Shown here in pieces: positions 33,741 to 42,193 of a stretch of DNA of 48,217 nucleotides (position 1 is its first letter; each line of letters opens with the position of its first letter). The notes beneath the pieces are model-generated. The model was not told where the DNA came from and made no database searches. It was given only the letters and a program-made list of their open reading frames with translations. This stretch comes from Allobosea sp. Root483D1 (GTDB lineage: Bacteria; Pseudomonadota; Alphaproteobacteria; Rhizobiales; Beijerinckiaceae): NCBI RefSeq assembly GCF_001429505.1, contig NZ_LMJW01000018.1:412671-460887 (forward strand), in the 5' to 3' direction. A program made the position numbers and the translations under genes.

Positions 33741-35381
33741 ATGACCCAGGCATCGCACGCCCATCAGGTCACCAATCAGGTGCCGCCGCTGGCCGATTAC
33801 GATGCCTATGCCGCTGACCCGGTGCTGAAAGCCGTTATCGCGGCCTTCGACGCCGGCTGGGCCGATGAGCGGCTGCATGAGGCGGGGCGGACGGTCGGCG
33901 CGGCCGAGACGATCGAGATGGCGCGGCTCGCCAACCGGCATGGGCCGGAATTGCGCAGCCATGACCGCTTCGGCAACCGCCTCGACCAGATCGAGTTCCA
34001 CCCGGCCTGGCATGCGCTGATGGCCCGCGCCATCGGCCAGGAGACGCATGCGCTCGCCTGGAACCGGCCCGGCCCGGGAGCACAGGTGGCGCGGGCTGCC
34101 CTGCAATATCTCTGGTATGGCTGCGAGAGCGGCATCTGCTGCCCGATCTCGATGACCTATTCGGCGATCCCGGTGCTGAAGCAGGACCGGGCGCTCTGGG
34201 CGCAATGGGGCGCGCTGATCTCGTCGAAGACCTACGACAAGCGCCAGGGGCCTGCCGCGGGCAAGCTAGGGGGGACCGTTGGCATGGCGATGACCGAGAC
34301 CCAAGGTGGCTCGGACCTGCGCCAGACCCAGACCATCGCTTATGACAATCGCGACGGCACCTATTCGCTGCATGGGAGCAAATGGTTCTTCTCGGTGCCG
34401 CATTCCGACCTCTTCCTGACGCTGGCGCGCAACGAGGAGGGCATCTCCTGCTTCGTCGTGCCGGGCTGGCGGCCGGATGGCGAGCGCAACGGCATCGCGA
34501 TCCAGCGCCTCAAGGACAAATGCGGCAACCGCTCGAACGCCTCCTCCGAGGTCGAGTTCAGGGGGGCGATCGGCCATATGCTCGGCGATCCCGGCCGGGG
34601 CCTGCGCACCGGCCTGTCGATGAACCACAATACGCGGCTCGACATCGCCGCGGCGTCAGCCGGGCTGATGCGGCAGGCGGTGATGCTCGCCGGCCATCAC
34701 GCCCAGCATCGTACCGCCTTCCAGCGCCAGCTGATCGACCAGCCGATCATGCAGAACGTCCTCGCCGACCTCGCCATCGAGGCGGAGGCCGCGGCCTGGC
34801 TCGCCTTCCGGCTGTTCGCCGCGGTCGACCGGCAGGAGCAGTCGGAAAGCGAGAAGCTGCTGGCCCGGATCGGCGCGCCGCTGGCGAAATACTGGGTGGC
34901 CAAGCGCACGCCGGCGGTCGTGGTCGAGGCGCTGGAATGCCATGGCGGCAACGGCTTCATCGAGGAGAACCCGATGGCGCGGCACTATCGCGAGGCGCCG
35001 CTGAACTCGGTCTGGGAAGGCTCGGGCAACGTCATCTGCCTCGACGTGCTGCGCTCGCTCGAGCGCGAGCCGGGCTCGCTGCAGGCGCTGCGCGCCGAAC
35101 TGCACGCGGTCTCGGGCCAGGACCGGCGCTACGATGCGGCGCTGCAGGGCTTGGATACGGACCTGCATGAGATGATCCGTCATGAAGGCCAGGCCCGGCG
35201 GCTGACCGAGCGGCTGGCGCTGATGCTGCAGGGCGCGCTGCTGATCCGTCACGCGCCGCATGCGGTGGCCGATGCCTTCGTGGCGACACGGCTCGGCGGG
35301 CACTGGTCCGGCCATTTCGGCGACTTGCCGCTGGCGGTCGATACGGCGACGCTGGCGCGGAGGGCGGTGCCGGAGGGCTGA
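33741..35381 (+). CDS. aidB: AidB-like acyl-CoA dehydrogenase
   Basis: A 546-residue flavoprotein of the AidB branch of acyl-CoA dehydrogenases, which in Escherichia coli is induced by alkylating agents and binds DNA. The start at 33741 follows GGAAGGGAAGG. HQVTNQVPPLADYDAY at the N-terminus and MAMTETQGGSDLRQTQT (the AidB form of the FAD loop) support this. LDQIEFHPAWH and CHGGNGFIEENPMARHYREAPLNSVWEGSGNV are also diagnostic. The size and the extra C-terminal helices are as in AidB rather than the 380-residue catabolic enzymes. Neighbours (esterase, histidine kinase) give no direct clue. Confidence 0.9.
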   Translation: MTQASHAHQVTNQVPPLADYDAYAADPVLKAVIAAFDAGWADERLHEAGRTVGAAETIEMARLANRHGPELRSHDRFGNRLDQIEFHPAWHALMARAIGQETHALAWNRPGPGAQVARAALQYLWYGCESGICCPISMTYSAIPVLKQDRALWAQWGALISSKTYDKRQGPAAGKLGGTVGMAMTETQGGSDLRQTQTIAYDNRDGTYSLHGSKWFFSVPHSDLFLTLARNEEGISCFVVPGWRPDGERNGIAIQRLKDKCGNRSNASSEVEFRGAIGHMLGDPGRGLRTGLSMNHNTRLDIAAASAGLMRQAVMLAGHHAQHRTAFQRQLIDQPIMQNVLADLAIEAEAAAWLAFRLFAAVDRQEQSESEKLLARIGAPLAKYWVAKRTPAVVVEALECHGGNGFIEENPMARHYREAPLNSVWEGSGNVICLDVLRSLEREPGSLQALRAELHAVSGQDRRYDAALQGLDTDLHEMIRHEGQARRLTERLALMLQGALLIRHAPHAVADAFVATRLGGHWSGHFGDLPLAVDTATLARRAVPEG

Positions 35382-35498
35382 CGGCAGGCGGAAACTCGAT
35401 CTTTTCTCGCTTGCGCCCGCGTGCGAAGGAACCAGCAGCCGGCGCCGCGCATTCTGTCGTGTCGGAGCAGTTCAGCCCGACATTGCGGAACGATCGAC

Positions 35499-37526
35499 GT
35501 GCACAGCGACGCCGGCCTCATTGCCCCCATCCTGACGCAGATGTTCGAGCAGGCGCCGACCTTCATGGCGCTGCTGCGCGGTCCGGATCACCGCTTCGAT
35601 CTCGCCAATCCAAGTTATCTCAGATTGATCGGCGATCGCGAGGTCGTCGGCCGCACCCTGGCTGAGGCGCTGCCGGACGCCGTTGCGCAGGGTGTCGTGG
35701 ACATCCTCGACGACGTCTATCGCACCGGCGTGCCCTACACCGCGAACGGCGCACGCTTTCTGATCCAGGCCCAGCCCGGCGGGCCGAGCGAAGAACGCTT
35801 CCTCGACTTCGTCTACCAGCCGCTGCGCGATGCCGACGGCAAGGTCAACGCTATCTTCGTCGAGGGCGCGGACGTCACCGAGCGGACCTTGTCGGAGCGG
35901 GCGAGGCGCGACAGCGAAGCGCTGTACAAGGGCCTGTTCGACGCGATCGATGAAGGCTTCTGCATCATCGAGTTCCTGTACGGGCCGGATGGTCCCGACA
36001 GCGACTACATCCACATCCAGGCCAATGCCGCCTACGAACGCCATGCGGGCATTCCGAACGTGGTCGGCCAGAAACTGCGCGAAATGGTGCCGGACGAGGC
36101 GGACGCATGGGTGGCGCGTTATGGCGCCGTGCTGCGCACCGGCGAAGCGATCCGCTTCCAGCAGGAACTGGTCGCGACCGGTCGCCATCTCGAGCTTGCG
36201 GCGGTCCGCATCGAGCCGGCAAGCCGCAAGCAGGTCGCCGTCATCTTCCAGGACATCACTGCGCGCCGCCGGGCCGAGATCGCCCTGGCCGAGCTCAACG
36301 CCACGCTTGAGCAGCAGGTCGAGAAGCGTTCGGCCGAGCTGCTGGCCGCCGAGGAAGCCTTGCGCCAGAGCCAGAAGATGGAGGCCGTCGGCCAGCTCAC
36401 CGGCGGCATCGCCCACGACTTCAACAACATCCTCGCCGGCATCGGCGGCAGCCTCGAAATGGCCCAGGCGCGGATCGCGCAGGGCCGGATCGCCGATACC
36501 GAGCGTTTCCTGACCGGTGCAAAGAGCGCGGTGCGACGAGCCGCCAGCCTGACCGAGCGATTGCTCGCCTTCTCGCGGCGCCAGACACTCGCCCCGAAGC
36601 CGGTCAACGTGAACGGCCTGGTCAACGGCATGCTCGACCTGATCACGCGCAGCGTCGGGCCGACGATCGCGATCGAAGCGGTCGGTGCGGCGGGCCTGTG
36701 GACCGTCCATGCCGATGCCAGCCAGCTCGAAAACGCCCTGCTCAATCTCTGTATCAACTCGCGCGATGCCATGCCCGATGGCGGCAGGCTGACGATCGAG
36801 ACGGCCAATCGCTGGATGGATGAGCGGGCGGCGCGATCGCGCGACCTGAAGCCGGGGCAATATGTCTCGCTCTGCGTCTCCGACACCGGCACGGGCATGA
36901 CGCCGGACGTGATCGAACGCGCCTTCGATCCGTTCTTCACGACCAAGCCGATCGGCCAGGGTACCGGGCTTGGCCTGTCGATGGTCTATGGCTTCGCCGG
37001 GCAGTCCGGCGGTGCGGCGCGGATCTATTCGGAGCCCGGCAAGGGCACGATGATCTGTATCTACCTGCCCCGCCGTGCCGGTGACCTTGCTAGCGAGGGC
37101 GAAGCACTGACGGACCAGGCCCACCCGCAGCCGGCTGCGGGTGGCGAGACCGTACTGGTCGTCGACGACGAGCCCCTGGTCAGGATGCTTGTCGTCGAGC
37201 AACTGGAAGAACTCGGCTATCTCGTCGTCGAGGCGGACGACGGGCCCTCGGCACTGAAGATCATCGACACGAAACAGCCGATAGATCTTCTCATCACCGA
37301 TGTCGGCCTACCTCGCGGCATGAACGGCCGCCAGTTTGCAGACGCCGCGCGCGCGCGGCGTCCAGGCCTCGAAGTGCTGTTCATCACGGGCTATGCCGAG
37401 AATGCCGTGCTCAACCACGGCCACCTCGATGCGGGCATGCACATCATGACCAAGCCGTTCGAGATGGAGGTTTTCGCGCGGCGCGTACGCGAGCTGCTCG
37501 ACGGTCGCAGGTCGGCGAAGATCTGA
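35499..37526 (+). CDS. Hybrid sensor histidine kinase/response regulator (two PAS domains)
   Basis: A 675-residue soluble two-component kinase. A first PAS domain lies at about 15-125 and a second at about 145-255. The HisKA helix carries the phospho-accepting His306 in TGGIAHDFNNILA. The HATPase domain has NALLNLCINSRDAM (N-box), SDTGTGM (G1), FDPFFTTK and GQGTGLGLSM (G2). A C-terminal receiver domain begins VLVVDDEPLVR, with Asp601 in LLITDVGLP and the lysine in MTKPF. No membrane segments are seen, so it senses a cytoplasmic signal (redox, light or small molecule). The GTG at 35499 was chosen for its nearby CGGAAC; a GTG at 35421 is also possible. No partner regulator is adjacent. Confidence 0.93.
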   Translation: MHSDAGLIAPILTQMFEQAPTFMALLRGPDHRFDLANPSYLRLIGDREVVGRTLAEALPDAVAQGVVDILDDVYRTGVPYTANGARFLIQAQPGGPSEERFLDFVYQPLRDADGKVNAIFVEGADVTERTLSERARRDSEALYKGLFDAIDEGFCIIEFLYGPDGPDSDYIHIQANAAYERHAGIPNVVGQKLREMVPDEADAWVARYGAVLRTGEAIRFQQELVATGRHLELAAVRIEPASRKQVAVIFQDITARRRAEIALAELNATLEQQVEKRSAELLAAEEALRQSQKMEAVGQLTGGIAHDFNNILAGIGGSLEMAQARIAQGRIADTERFLTGAKSAVRRAASLTERLLAFSRRQTLAPKPVNVNGLVNGMLDLITRSVGPTIAIEAVGAAGLWTVHADASQLENALLNLCINSRDAMPDGGRLTIETANRWMDERAARSRDLKPGQYVSLCVSDTGTGMTPDVIERAFDPFFTTKPIGQGTGLGLSMVYGFAGQSGGAARIYSEPGKGTMICIYLPRRAGDLASEGEALTDQAHPQPAAGGETVLVVDDEPLVRMLVVEQLEELGYLVVEADDGPSALKIIDTKQPIDLLITDVGLPRGMNGRQFADAARARRPGLEVLFITGYAENAVLNHGHLDAGMHIMTKPFEMEVFARRVRELLDGRRSAKI

Positions 37527-37663
37527 GGGTCTTCGCTCCTCGCCGGGCGGTTGGCGAGAAGGGCGCTACCATAAGCGTTCCTGATCCTGGCATCCAAATT
37601 CGGGATTTCTATAGCGCAGGCGATTCTGCGAGCCTTTTCGATATGTCATGCGAGGCATTCGAA

Positions 37664-38536
37664 ATGGACAAGAGACAGTTGACCGGCATTCTCCTGCTCG
37701 TGATCGCGCTCCAGATCCTGCCAGTCTCGGATACGCTCGCGAAACATCTCTCCGCGTCGTTGCCTGTGCTGCAGGTGATCTGGGCGCGTTTCTTCTTTCA
37801 CTGCCTGGCGACGGGTCTCTATAGCTCCTGGCGCTATGGCCCGCGCCTGCTGCTGCCCACGGTTTCCTGGGTCCTGACCGCCAGGAGCGCCGCGCTCTTT
37901 TTCGCGGTTGCGCTGTTCTATGTCGCGATCCACCAGATGCCGCTGACCACGGCGCTGACGCTGTGGTTCGTCGAGCCCTTCCTCCTGACGATCCTCGCCA
38001 TGCTCGTCTTCAAGGAGAAGGTCGCGCCGCTGCAATGGCTGGCGATCGCCGTCGGTTTCCTCGGCATCGTCCTGGCGATCAGGCCGAGCGCCGACAACTG
38101 GCAGTGGAGCTATCTCATCGGCCTTGGCGCCGGCATGGGTTATGCCGTCTTCCTGCTGCTGACGCGGGTGGTCGAGAGTAAGATTCCGGCGATCGTCTCG
38201 GTCTACCAGACCGGCCTCGTCGGCTGCGTCCTGTCGAGCATCGCGGTGATCCCGGTCTGGCAAACGCCGAGCGCCGTCCAATGGCTGCAGCTGATGGCGA
38301 CCGGCTGCGTCGCCGCAAGCGCGCATTTCCTGATCATCAAGGCCTTCGAACGGGCGCAGGCGAGCCTGCTCGCTCCCTTCACCTATGCGGAGGTTATCAC
38401 CGCGACCATGCTCGGCGTTCTCGTCTTCGGCGACGTGCCGGATCGCTGGGCCTATGCGGGACTCGCGATCATCATCCTGAGCGCGATTGCCGTGGTCCCG
38501 CGCGAGCCGCGACGCGAGGAGGCGCCTCAGGCGTGA
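37664..38536 (+). CDS. EamA-family (DMT) transporter
   Basis: A 290-residue inner-membrane protein with ten helices in two EamA repeats. The first helix is GILLLVIALQILPVSDTLAKHL, and the fourth-fifth helices contain TTALTLWFVEPFLLTILAMLVFKEKV. The second repeat has LIGLGAGMGYAVFLLLTRV and ASLLAPFTYAEVITATMLGVLVFGD. The ATG at 37664 is preceded by GAGG; an in-frame ATG seven codons upstream is less likely. It converges with a LysR gene, overlapping it by 10 bp at the 3' ends. The exported metabolite is unknown. In the 137 bp upstream nothing clear was seen. Confidence 0.92.
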   Translation: MDKRQLTGILLLVIALQILPVSDTLAKHLSASLPVLQVIWARFFFHCLATGLYSSWRYGPRLLLPTVSWVLTARSAALFFAVALFYVAIHQMPLTTALTLWFVEPFLLTILAMLVFKEKVAPLQWLAIAVGFLGIVLAIRPSADNWQWSYLIGLGAGMGYAVFLLLTRVVESKIPAIVSVYQTGLVGCVLSSIAVIPVWQTPSAVQWLQLMATGCVAASAHFLIIKAFERAQASLLAPFTYAEVITATMLGVLVFGDVPDRWAYAGLAIIILSAIAVVPREPRREEAPQA

Positions 38537-39417
38537 TGATGGGCTTGCGGCTCGTATCGGAGCGGCGCCGGCGCGAGACCGATCCGGATCTCGTCGGCGA
38601 GCGCATCGAGGACTGGCGAGGTGCTGGCCCGGTTGAGCTTGAGGCAGAGGTGGACGGGGGCGAGCGGGGGCAGGCCTTCGGCCTGACCCAGAATCCGCAC
38701 GCCCGCCGGAGCGAGGCTGCGCTCGACGGCGCTGACGCCCATGCCGGAACGGACCGCAGCGTGGATCGCCCCGATATTGTCGCTGCTGAAGCCGATCCGC
38801 CAGTCGCGCCCGGCGGCATCGAGAGCCTCCGCCATCGTCGCCCGGCAGACGCAGCCGTCGGGAAACACGGCCAGGGAGAGAGGGCGGCTCTTTGCCTGGG
38901 ATGGTGTCGCTGCGATCCAGACAAGCTCTTCCGTCCGGATCAGCTCCTCCTCCGCGACCGCGCCGCGGCTGGCGACGAGCGCGAGGTCGATCAGCCCGTC
39001 CTTCAGCCTGCGCTCGATGGCGACGCCGTTGTCGCAGACGACATCGATCTGAACCCCGGCTTGAGCCTCGGCGAAGCGGCGCAGGATCTCGGGCAGCAGG
39101 ATGTTGGCGTAGTCGTCGGAGGTGCCGATGCGGACGATTCCCGACAGATCGGCCTGGCCGATGCGGCTCATGGCCTCGTCGCTGAGCGAGAGGATGCGCC
39201 TGGCGTAGTGGAGCAAGAGTTCGCCTTCCCGCGTCAGCTGGACCTGGCGTTTCGTCCGGTCGAAGACCTCTTTGCCGAGCGCCTCCTCCAGCCGCCTGAT
39301 CTGCATGCTGATTGCCGGCTGGGTCCGATGCAGCCGGTCGCCGGTGCGCGTGAAGCTCTGCGTCTCGACGATCGTGACGAAGGTCTTGAGCAGTTCGGTC
39401 TCGATCGGCGGCCGCAT
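38527..39417 (-). CDS. LysR-family transcriptional regulator
   Basis: A 296-residue regulator. The N-terminal winged helix-turn-helix (LLKTFVTIVETQSFTRTGDRLHRTQPAISMQIRRLEEALG) is textbook LysR, with a Gln-Pro-Ala-Ile recognition segment, followed by a periplasmic-binding-protein-like effector domain (GIVRIGTSDDYANILLP...). It is convergent with the EamA gene, so a regulatory link to that transporter is uncertain. The target may be elsewhere. Its start faces msrB across 111 bp that hold a single-hairpin family A element. Confidence 0.93.
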   Translation of the reverse strand: MRPPIETELLKTFVTIVETQSFTRTGDRLHRTQPAISMQIRRLEEALGKEVFDRTKRQVQLTREGELLLHYARRILSLSDEAMSRIGQADLSGIVRIGTSDDYANILLPEILRRFAEAQAGVQIDVVCDNGVAIERRLKDGLIDLALVASRGAVAEEELIRTEELVWIAATPSQAKSRPLSLAVFPDGCVCRATMAEALDAAGRDWRIGFSSDNIGAIHAAVRSGMGVSAVERSLAPAGVRILGQAEGLPPLAPVHLCLKLNRASTSPVLDALADEIRIGLAPAPLRYEPQAHHHA

Positions 39418-39490
39418 CCTGGCGCTCCGGCATCAGCTGTCGGGCGAGGCTACAGGATGAAGGGGAAATCGGCTATCGGCGGCAGCTGTC

Positions 39491-39519
39491 GTCATGGTCG
39501 GGACAAGCCCGACCATGAC
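39491..39519. repeat. Single-hairpin family A element
   Basis: GTCATGGTCGGG-ACAAG-CCCGACCATGAC: a perfect 12-bp stem identical in its arms to one half of the family A composites at 7568 and 29713. It lies 9 bp beyond the msrB stop and may act as its 3' hairpin. Confidence 0.88.
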
Positions 39520-39528
39520 GGGGAGGCG

Positions 39529-39972
39529 TCAACCCACTTCCGGCGCGAAATCCATCGCCACGCCGTTGATGCAGTAGCGCAGGCCGGTCGGGGGCGGGCC
39601 GTCGGGGAAGACGTGGCCGAGATGGCCGCCGCAATTGGCGCAGTGCGCCTCGACCCGGTGCATGCCGAAGCTGTAATCCTCGCTCTCCTCGACCGCGCCT
39701 TCGAGCGGCTGATCAAAGCTCGGCCAGCCGGTGCCACTCTCGAACTTCTTGTGCGACCTGAACAGAGGCTGGCCGCAGCCGACGCAGGAGAAGGTGCCGG
39801 CGCGCTTCTCGAAGTTCAGTGCGCAGGACCCGGCCCGCTCGGTGCCGTGGCCGCGCAGGACCCGGTACTGCTCCGGCGTCAGCTTCTCGCGCCATTCAGC
39901 GTCGCTGAGCTGGAAGGGGAATTCGCGTTCCGCCGGCTTCCCCGTTTTGGCGAACATGTCCATCAGGCCCAT
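39529..39972 (-). CDS. msrB: Peptide methionine-R-sulfoxide reductase MsrB
   Basis: MsrB repairs methionine-R-sulfoxide in proteins, using thioredoxin. The 147-residue sequence has two CxxC zinc pairs (CVGCGQPLF and CANCGGHLGHVF), the substrate motif GTGWPSF and the catalytic cysteine in RYCINGVAM. The start at 39972 follows AAAGGAG, a strong site; the longer open frame to 40122 has no homology. It is divergent from btaA (208 bp between starts). Confidence 0.96.
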   Translation of the reverse strand: MGLMDMFAKTGKPAEREFPFQLSDAEWREKLTPEQYRVLRGHGTERAGSCALNFEKRAGTFSCVGCGQPLFRSHKKFESGTGWPSFDQPLEGAVEESEDYSFGMHRVEAHCANCGGHLGHVFPDGPPPTGLRYCINGVAMDFAPEVG

Positions 39973-40111
39973 GCGAGGCTCCTTTCCGCGTGCTCTGGTC
40001 GGATTGTCGCGCGAGATATGGGGATTTGTCTTCCGGATTTCACGGGGGCGCAATGCGGCCTGTTTCACGTTCGTGTTCGGCGGCGACCGCTCTCTTCTCC
40101 GGTGTCGCCCC

Positions 40112-40129
40112 GCGTCACCCAACCGTCAC
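40112..40129 (+). promoter_or_regulatory. Candidate Pho box upstream of btaA
   Basis: GTCA (40114-40117) and GTCAC (40125-40129) stand 11 bp apart, the spacing of the two PhoB half-sites, and 12 of the 18 positions agree with the consensus CTGTCAT-N4-CTGTCA(C/T). A third, weaker GTCGCC lies one helical turn before (40104). The site is 51 bp before the btaA start. In Sinorhizobium meliloti betaine-lipid synthesis is switched on by phosphate limitation through PhoB, so this location is expected. The match is seen; binding is inferred. Confidence 0.6.
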
Positions 40130-40180
40130 GCGACTCCTCTAGTCGGCTCGCCATCGCAACGGGCGCAGACGAGGGGCCTC

Positions 40181-41431
40181 GTGACGCAGACGATCCGCGC
40201 AGTGAAGCGCACGACCAATCTCGGCCTGACCACCGCCGTCCATCGCAGCAAGCCCCTTTCGCGAGCCGGCCTGCTCGAGCGGATGTTCACGCTCGCCTTC
40301 TCCGGACTGGTCTATCCGCAGATCTGGGAAGATCCGGTCGTCGACATGGAGGCGCTGGCGCTGCAGCCCGACGACCATCTCGTCGCCATCGCTTCCGGCT
40401 CCTGCAACATCCTCTCCTATCTCACTGCCGATCCCGCGAAGGTCAGTGCGATCGACCTCAACGGCGCCCATATCGCGCTCGGGCATCTCAAGCTCGCGGC
40501 GCTGCGCGAGATCGACGATCACGCGATTTTCCGCCGCTTCTTCGGGCAGGCGCAGTCGAAGGCCAATGTCGAGACCTATGACCGATTGATCGCGCCGCGG
40601 CTCGATGCCGTCAGCCGGGCCTATTGGGATGGGCGCAACCTCGTCGGTCGCCGCCGCATCGAACTCTTCGCCCGCAACTTCTATCGCTACGGCCTGCTGG
40701 GCCGCTTCATAGGCACGGGGCATTTTCTGGCGCGCCGGCTCGGCTGCGATCCCAGGGTCATGCTGCAGGCGAAGACGATTGAGGAGCAGCGGGCGCTGTT
40801 CGAGCAGCATCTGGCGCCGGTCTTCGACAAGAGACTCGTGCGTTGGCTGGTGCGCCAGCCGGCCTCGCTCTACGGGCTCGGCATTCCGCCGGCGCAGTAC
40901 AAGGCGCTTGCCGCCGATGGCGATACCGGAATCCGGGGCGTCCTGCGCCACCGGCTGGAGCGGCTCGCCTGCGGCTTCGACCTGAAGACCAACTATTTCG
41001 CCTGGCAGGCTTTCGGCCGCGGCTATGGGCCGGAGCCGGATGCGGCGGTGCCGCCCTATCTCGAGCGCAGCAATTTCGAGACGGTGCGGGCGCGTGCCGG
41101 CCGCGTGGCCTACCATCAGAGCGCGATCACCGCTTTCCTCGAAAGGCAGCCGGCCGAGAGCTGCAACGGTTTCGTGCTGCTCGATGCGCAGGACTGGATG
41201 AACGATGCAGAGCTGACGGCTTTGTGGACGCAGGTGACCCGGAGCGCCGCGCCCGGAGCGCGCGTGATCTTCCGCACAGCTGCCGACGAGCGTTTGCTGC
41301 CCGGCCGGGTGCCGGAGGCGATCCTGTCGCAATGGCAGTATGACGAGCCGCGCAGCCGTGAGCTCGGTGCCCGCGATCGTTCCTCGATCTACGGCGCCTT
41401 CCATCTCTATGTCCGCGGGGCTGCGGCGTGA
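40181..41431 (+). CDS. btaA: S-adenosylmethionine:diacylglycerol 3-amino-3-carboxypropyltransferase BtaA
   Basis: BtaA (DUF3419 family) moves the 3-amino-3-carboxypropyl group of SAM to diacylglycerol, the first step to the betaine lipid DGTS, which replaces phospholipids when phosphate is short. The GTG start at 40181 follows GAGGGG and gives 416 residues. Diagnostic stretches are LAFSGLVYPQIWEDPVVDM, VAIASGSCNILSYLT (SAM loop), VSAIDLNGAHIALGHLKLAAL and the later FRTAADERLLPGRVP. The frame is open far upstream into msrB antisense DNA; that part is not coding. It is followed by btaB in the usual order. Confidence 0.95.
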   Translation: MTQTIRAVKRTTNLGLTTAVHRSKPLSRAGLLERMFTLAFSGLVYPQIWEDPVVDMEALALQPDDHLVAIASGSCNILSYLTADPAKVSAIDLNGAHIALGHLKLAALREIDDHAIFRRFFGQAQSKANVETYDRLIAPRLDAVSRAYWDGRNLVGRRRIELFARNFYRYGLLGRFIGTGHFLARRLGCDPRVMLQAKTIEEQRALFEQHLAPVFDKRLVRWLVRQPASLYGLGIPPAQYKALAADGDTGIRGVLRHRLERLACGFDLKTNYFAWQAFGRGYGPEPDAAVPPYLERSNFETVRARAGRVAYHQSAITAFLERQPAESCNGFVLLDAQDWMNDAELTALWTQVTRSAAPGARVIFRTAADERLLPGRVPEAILSQWQYDEPRSRELGARDRSSIYGAFHLYVRGAAA

Positions 41432-41443
41432 TCGACGAGTCTG

Positions 41444-41492
41444 GAGCTGGATCTGAGCGAAAAACCGGCTCCCACTTTTTCGTATCCAGCTC
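41444..41492. repeat. Rhizobial-type double palindrome in the btaA-btaB spacer
   Basis: An outer 9-bp inverted repeat GAGCTGGAT/ATCCAGCTC (41444-41452 with 41484-41492) encloses an inner CGAAAAA/TTTTTCG (41458-41464 with 41476-41482) around CCGGCTCCCAC. The A5-CCGGCTCCCAC-T5 core is the hallmark of the RIME/RPE-like palindromes found in Rhizobiales. It lies inside the 89-bp btaA-btaB spacer, in a frame that happens to remain open into btaB. Confidence 0.85.
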
Positions 41493-41520
41493 AGGCAGCG
41501 GGACGGATGCCGCCGGCCTG

Positions 41521-42147
41521 ATGGACCGGATGTATCGCGTCCAGCGGCACATCTACGATGCGACCCGCAAATTCTATCTGCTCGGCCGCGACGGGCTGAT
41601 TGCTGGCTTGAAGCCGCCGCCGGGCGGCGCGGTGCTGGAGGTCGGCTGCGGCACGGGCCGCAACCTGATCAAGATCGCGCGGCGCTATCCGCATGCGCGC
41701 TGCTATGGGCTCGATGTCTCCGAGGAGATGCTGCGCACCGCGCGCCAGCAGGTGGCGAAGGCCGGATTGTCCGAGCGGATAGTGCTGGCGCAGGCTGATG
41801 CGACGGATTTCGACCCGCAGGCCCTGTTCGGCCGAGCCGGCTTCGAGCGGGTGGTGATCTCCTATGCGCTCTCGATGATCCCGCCCTGGCGCGAGGCGCT
41901 GGCGCAAGCGCTTGCTGTCGTCGCGCCGGGTGGCGCGCTCCATATCGTCGATTTCGGCGACCAGGCGCATCTGCCCGGTCCGTTCAGGGCGGTGCTGAAT
42001 CGCTGGCTGGCGCTGTTCCATGTCACGCCGCGCCGGGATCTCGATGCGGTCGTGACCGATCTCTGTGCCGAGGCCGGCGTGATCGGCGGCACCACGCGGC
42101 TGTTCGGCGGCTATAGCGTGCAGGCGGTCGCAATCAGGCCGGCTTGA
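41521..42147 (+). CDS. btaB: Betaine lipid N-methyltransferase BtaB
   Basis: BtaB trimethylates the diacylglycerylhomoserine made by BtaA to finish DGTS. The 208-residue protein begins MDRMYRVQRHIYDATRKFYL, then has the SAM motif LEVGCGTGRNLIKIA, the acidic GLDVSEEMLRTA, and ISYALSMIPPWREAL, all typical of the BtaB/PmtA-like class. ATG 41521 was preferred: the upstream in-frame GTG at 41428 would add 31 residues encoded by the palindromic repeat, which look like noise. That GTG overlaps the btaA stop, however, so an extended form cannot be excluded. Confidence 0.93.
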   Translation: MDRMYRVQRHIYDATRKFYLLGRDGLIAGLKPPPGGAVLEVGCGTGRNLIKIARRYPHARCYGLDVSEEMLRTARQQVAKAGLSERIVLAQADATDFDPQALFGRAGFERVVISYALSMIPPWREALAQALAVVAPGGALHIVDFGDQAHLPGPFRAVLNRWLALFHVTPRRDLDAVVTDLCAEAGVIGGTTRLFGGYSVQAVAIRPA

Positions 42148-42193
42148 GCGCTGGGGCTGGACGCCATCGCTGCCACGCTGCTACGTCGACTGG

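Noticed and set aside
37646..39433. A 595-codon open frame on the - strand covering EamA and LysR genes
   Set aside because: The LysR gene is on the same strand in another frame with a clear product, and EamA on the other; this frame is a GC-bias shadow.
39731..40180. A 150-codon N-terminal extension of BtaA
   Set aside because: It lies antisense to msrB and across the intergenic region; BtaA homology begins at the GTG at 40181, which has a good ribosome site.
38281..40581. A 766-codon open frame on the + strand
   Set aside because: Crosses three real genes and their spacers, contains no known domain, and includes repeat DNA.
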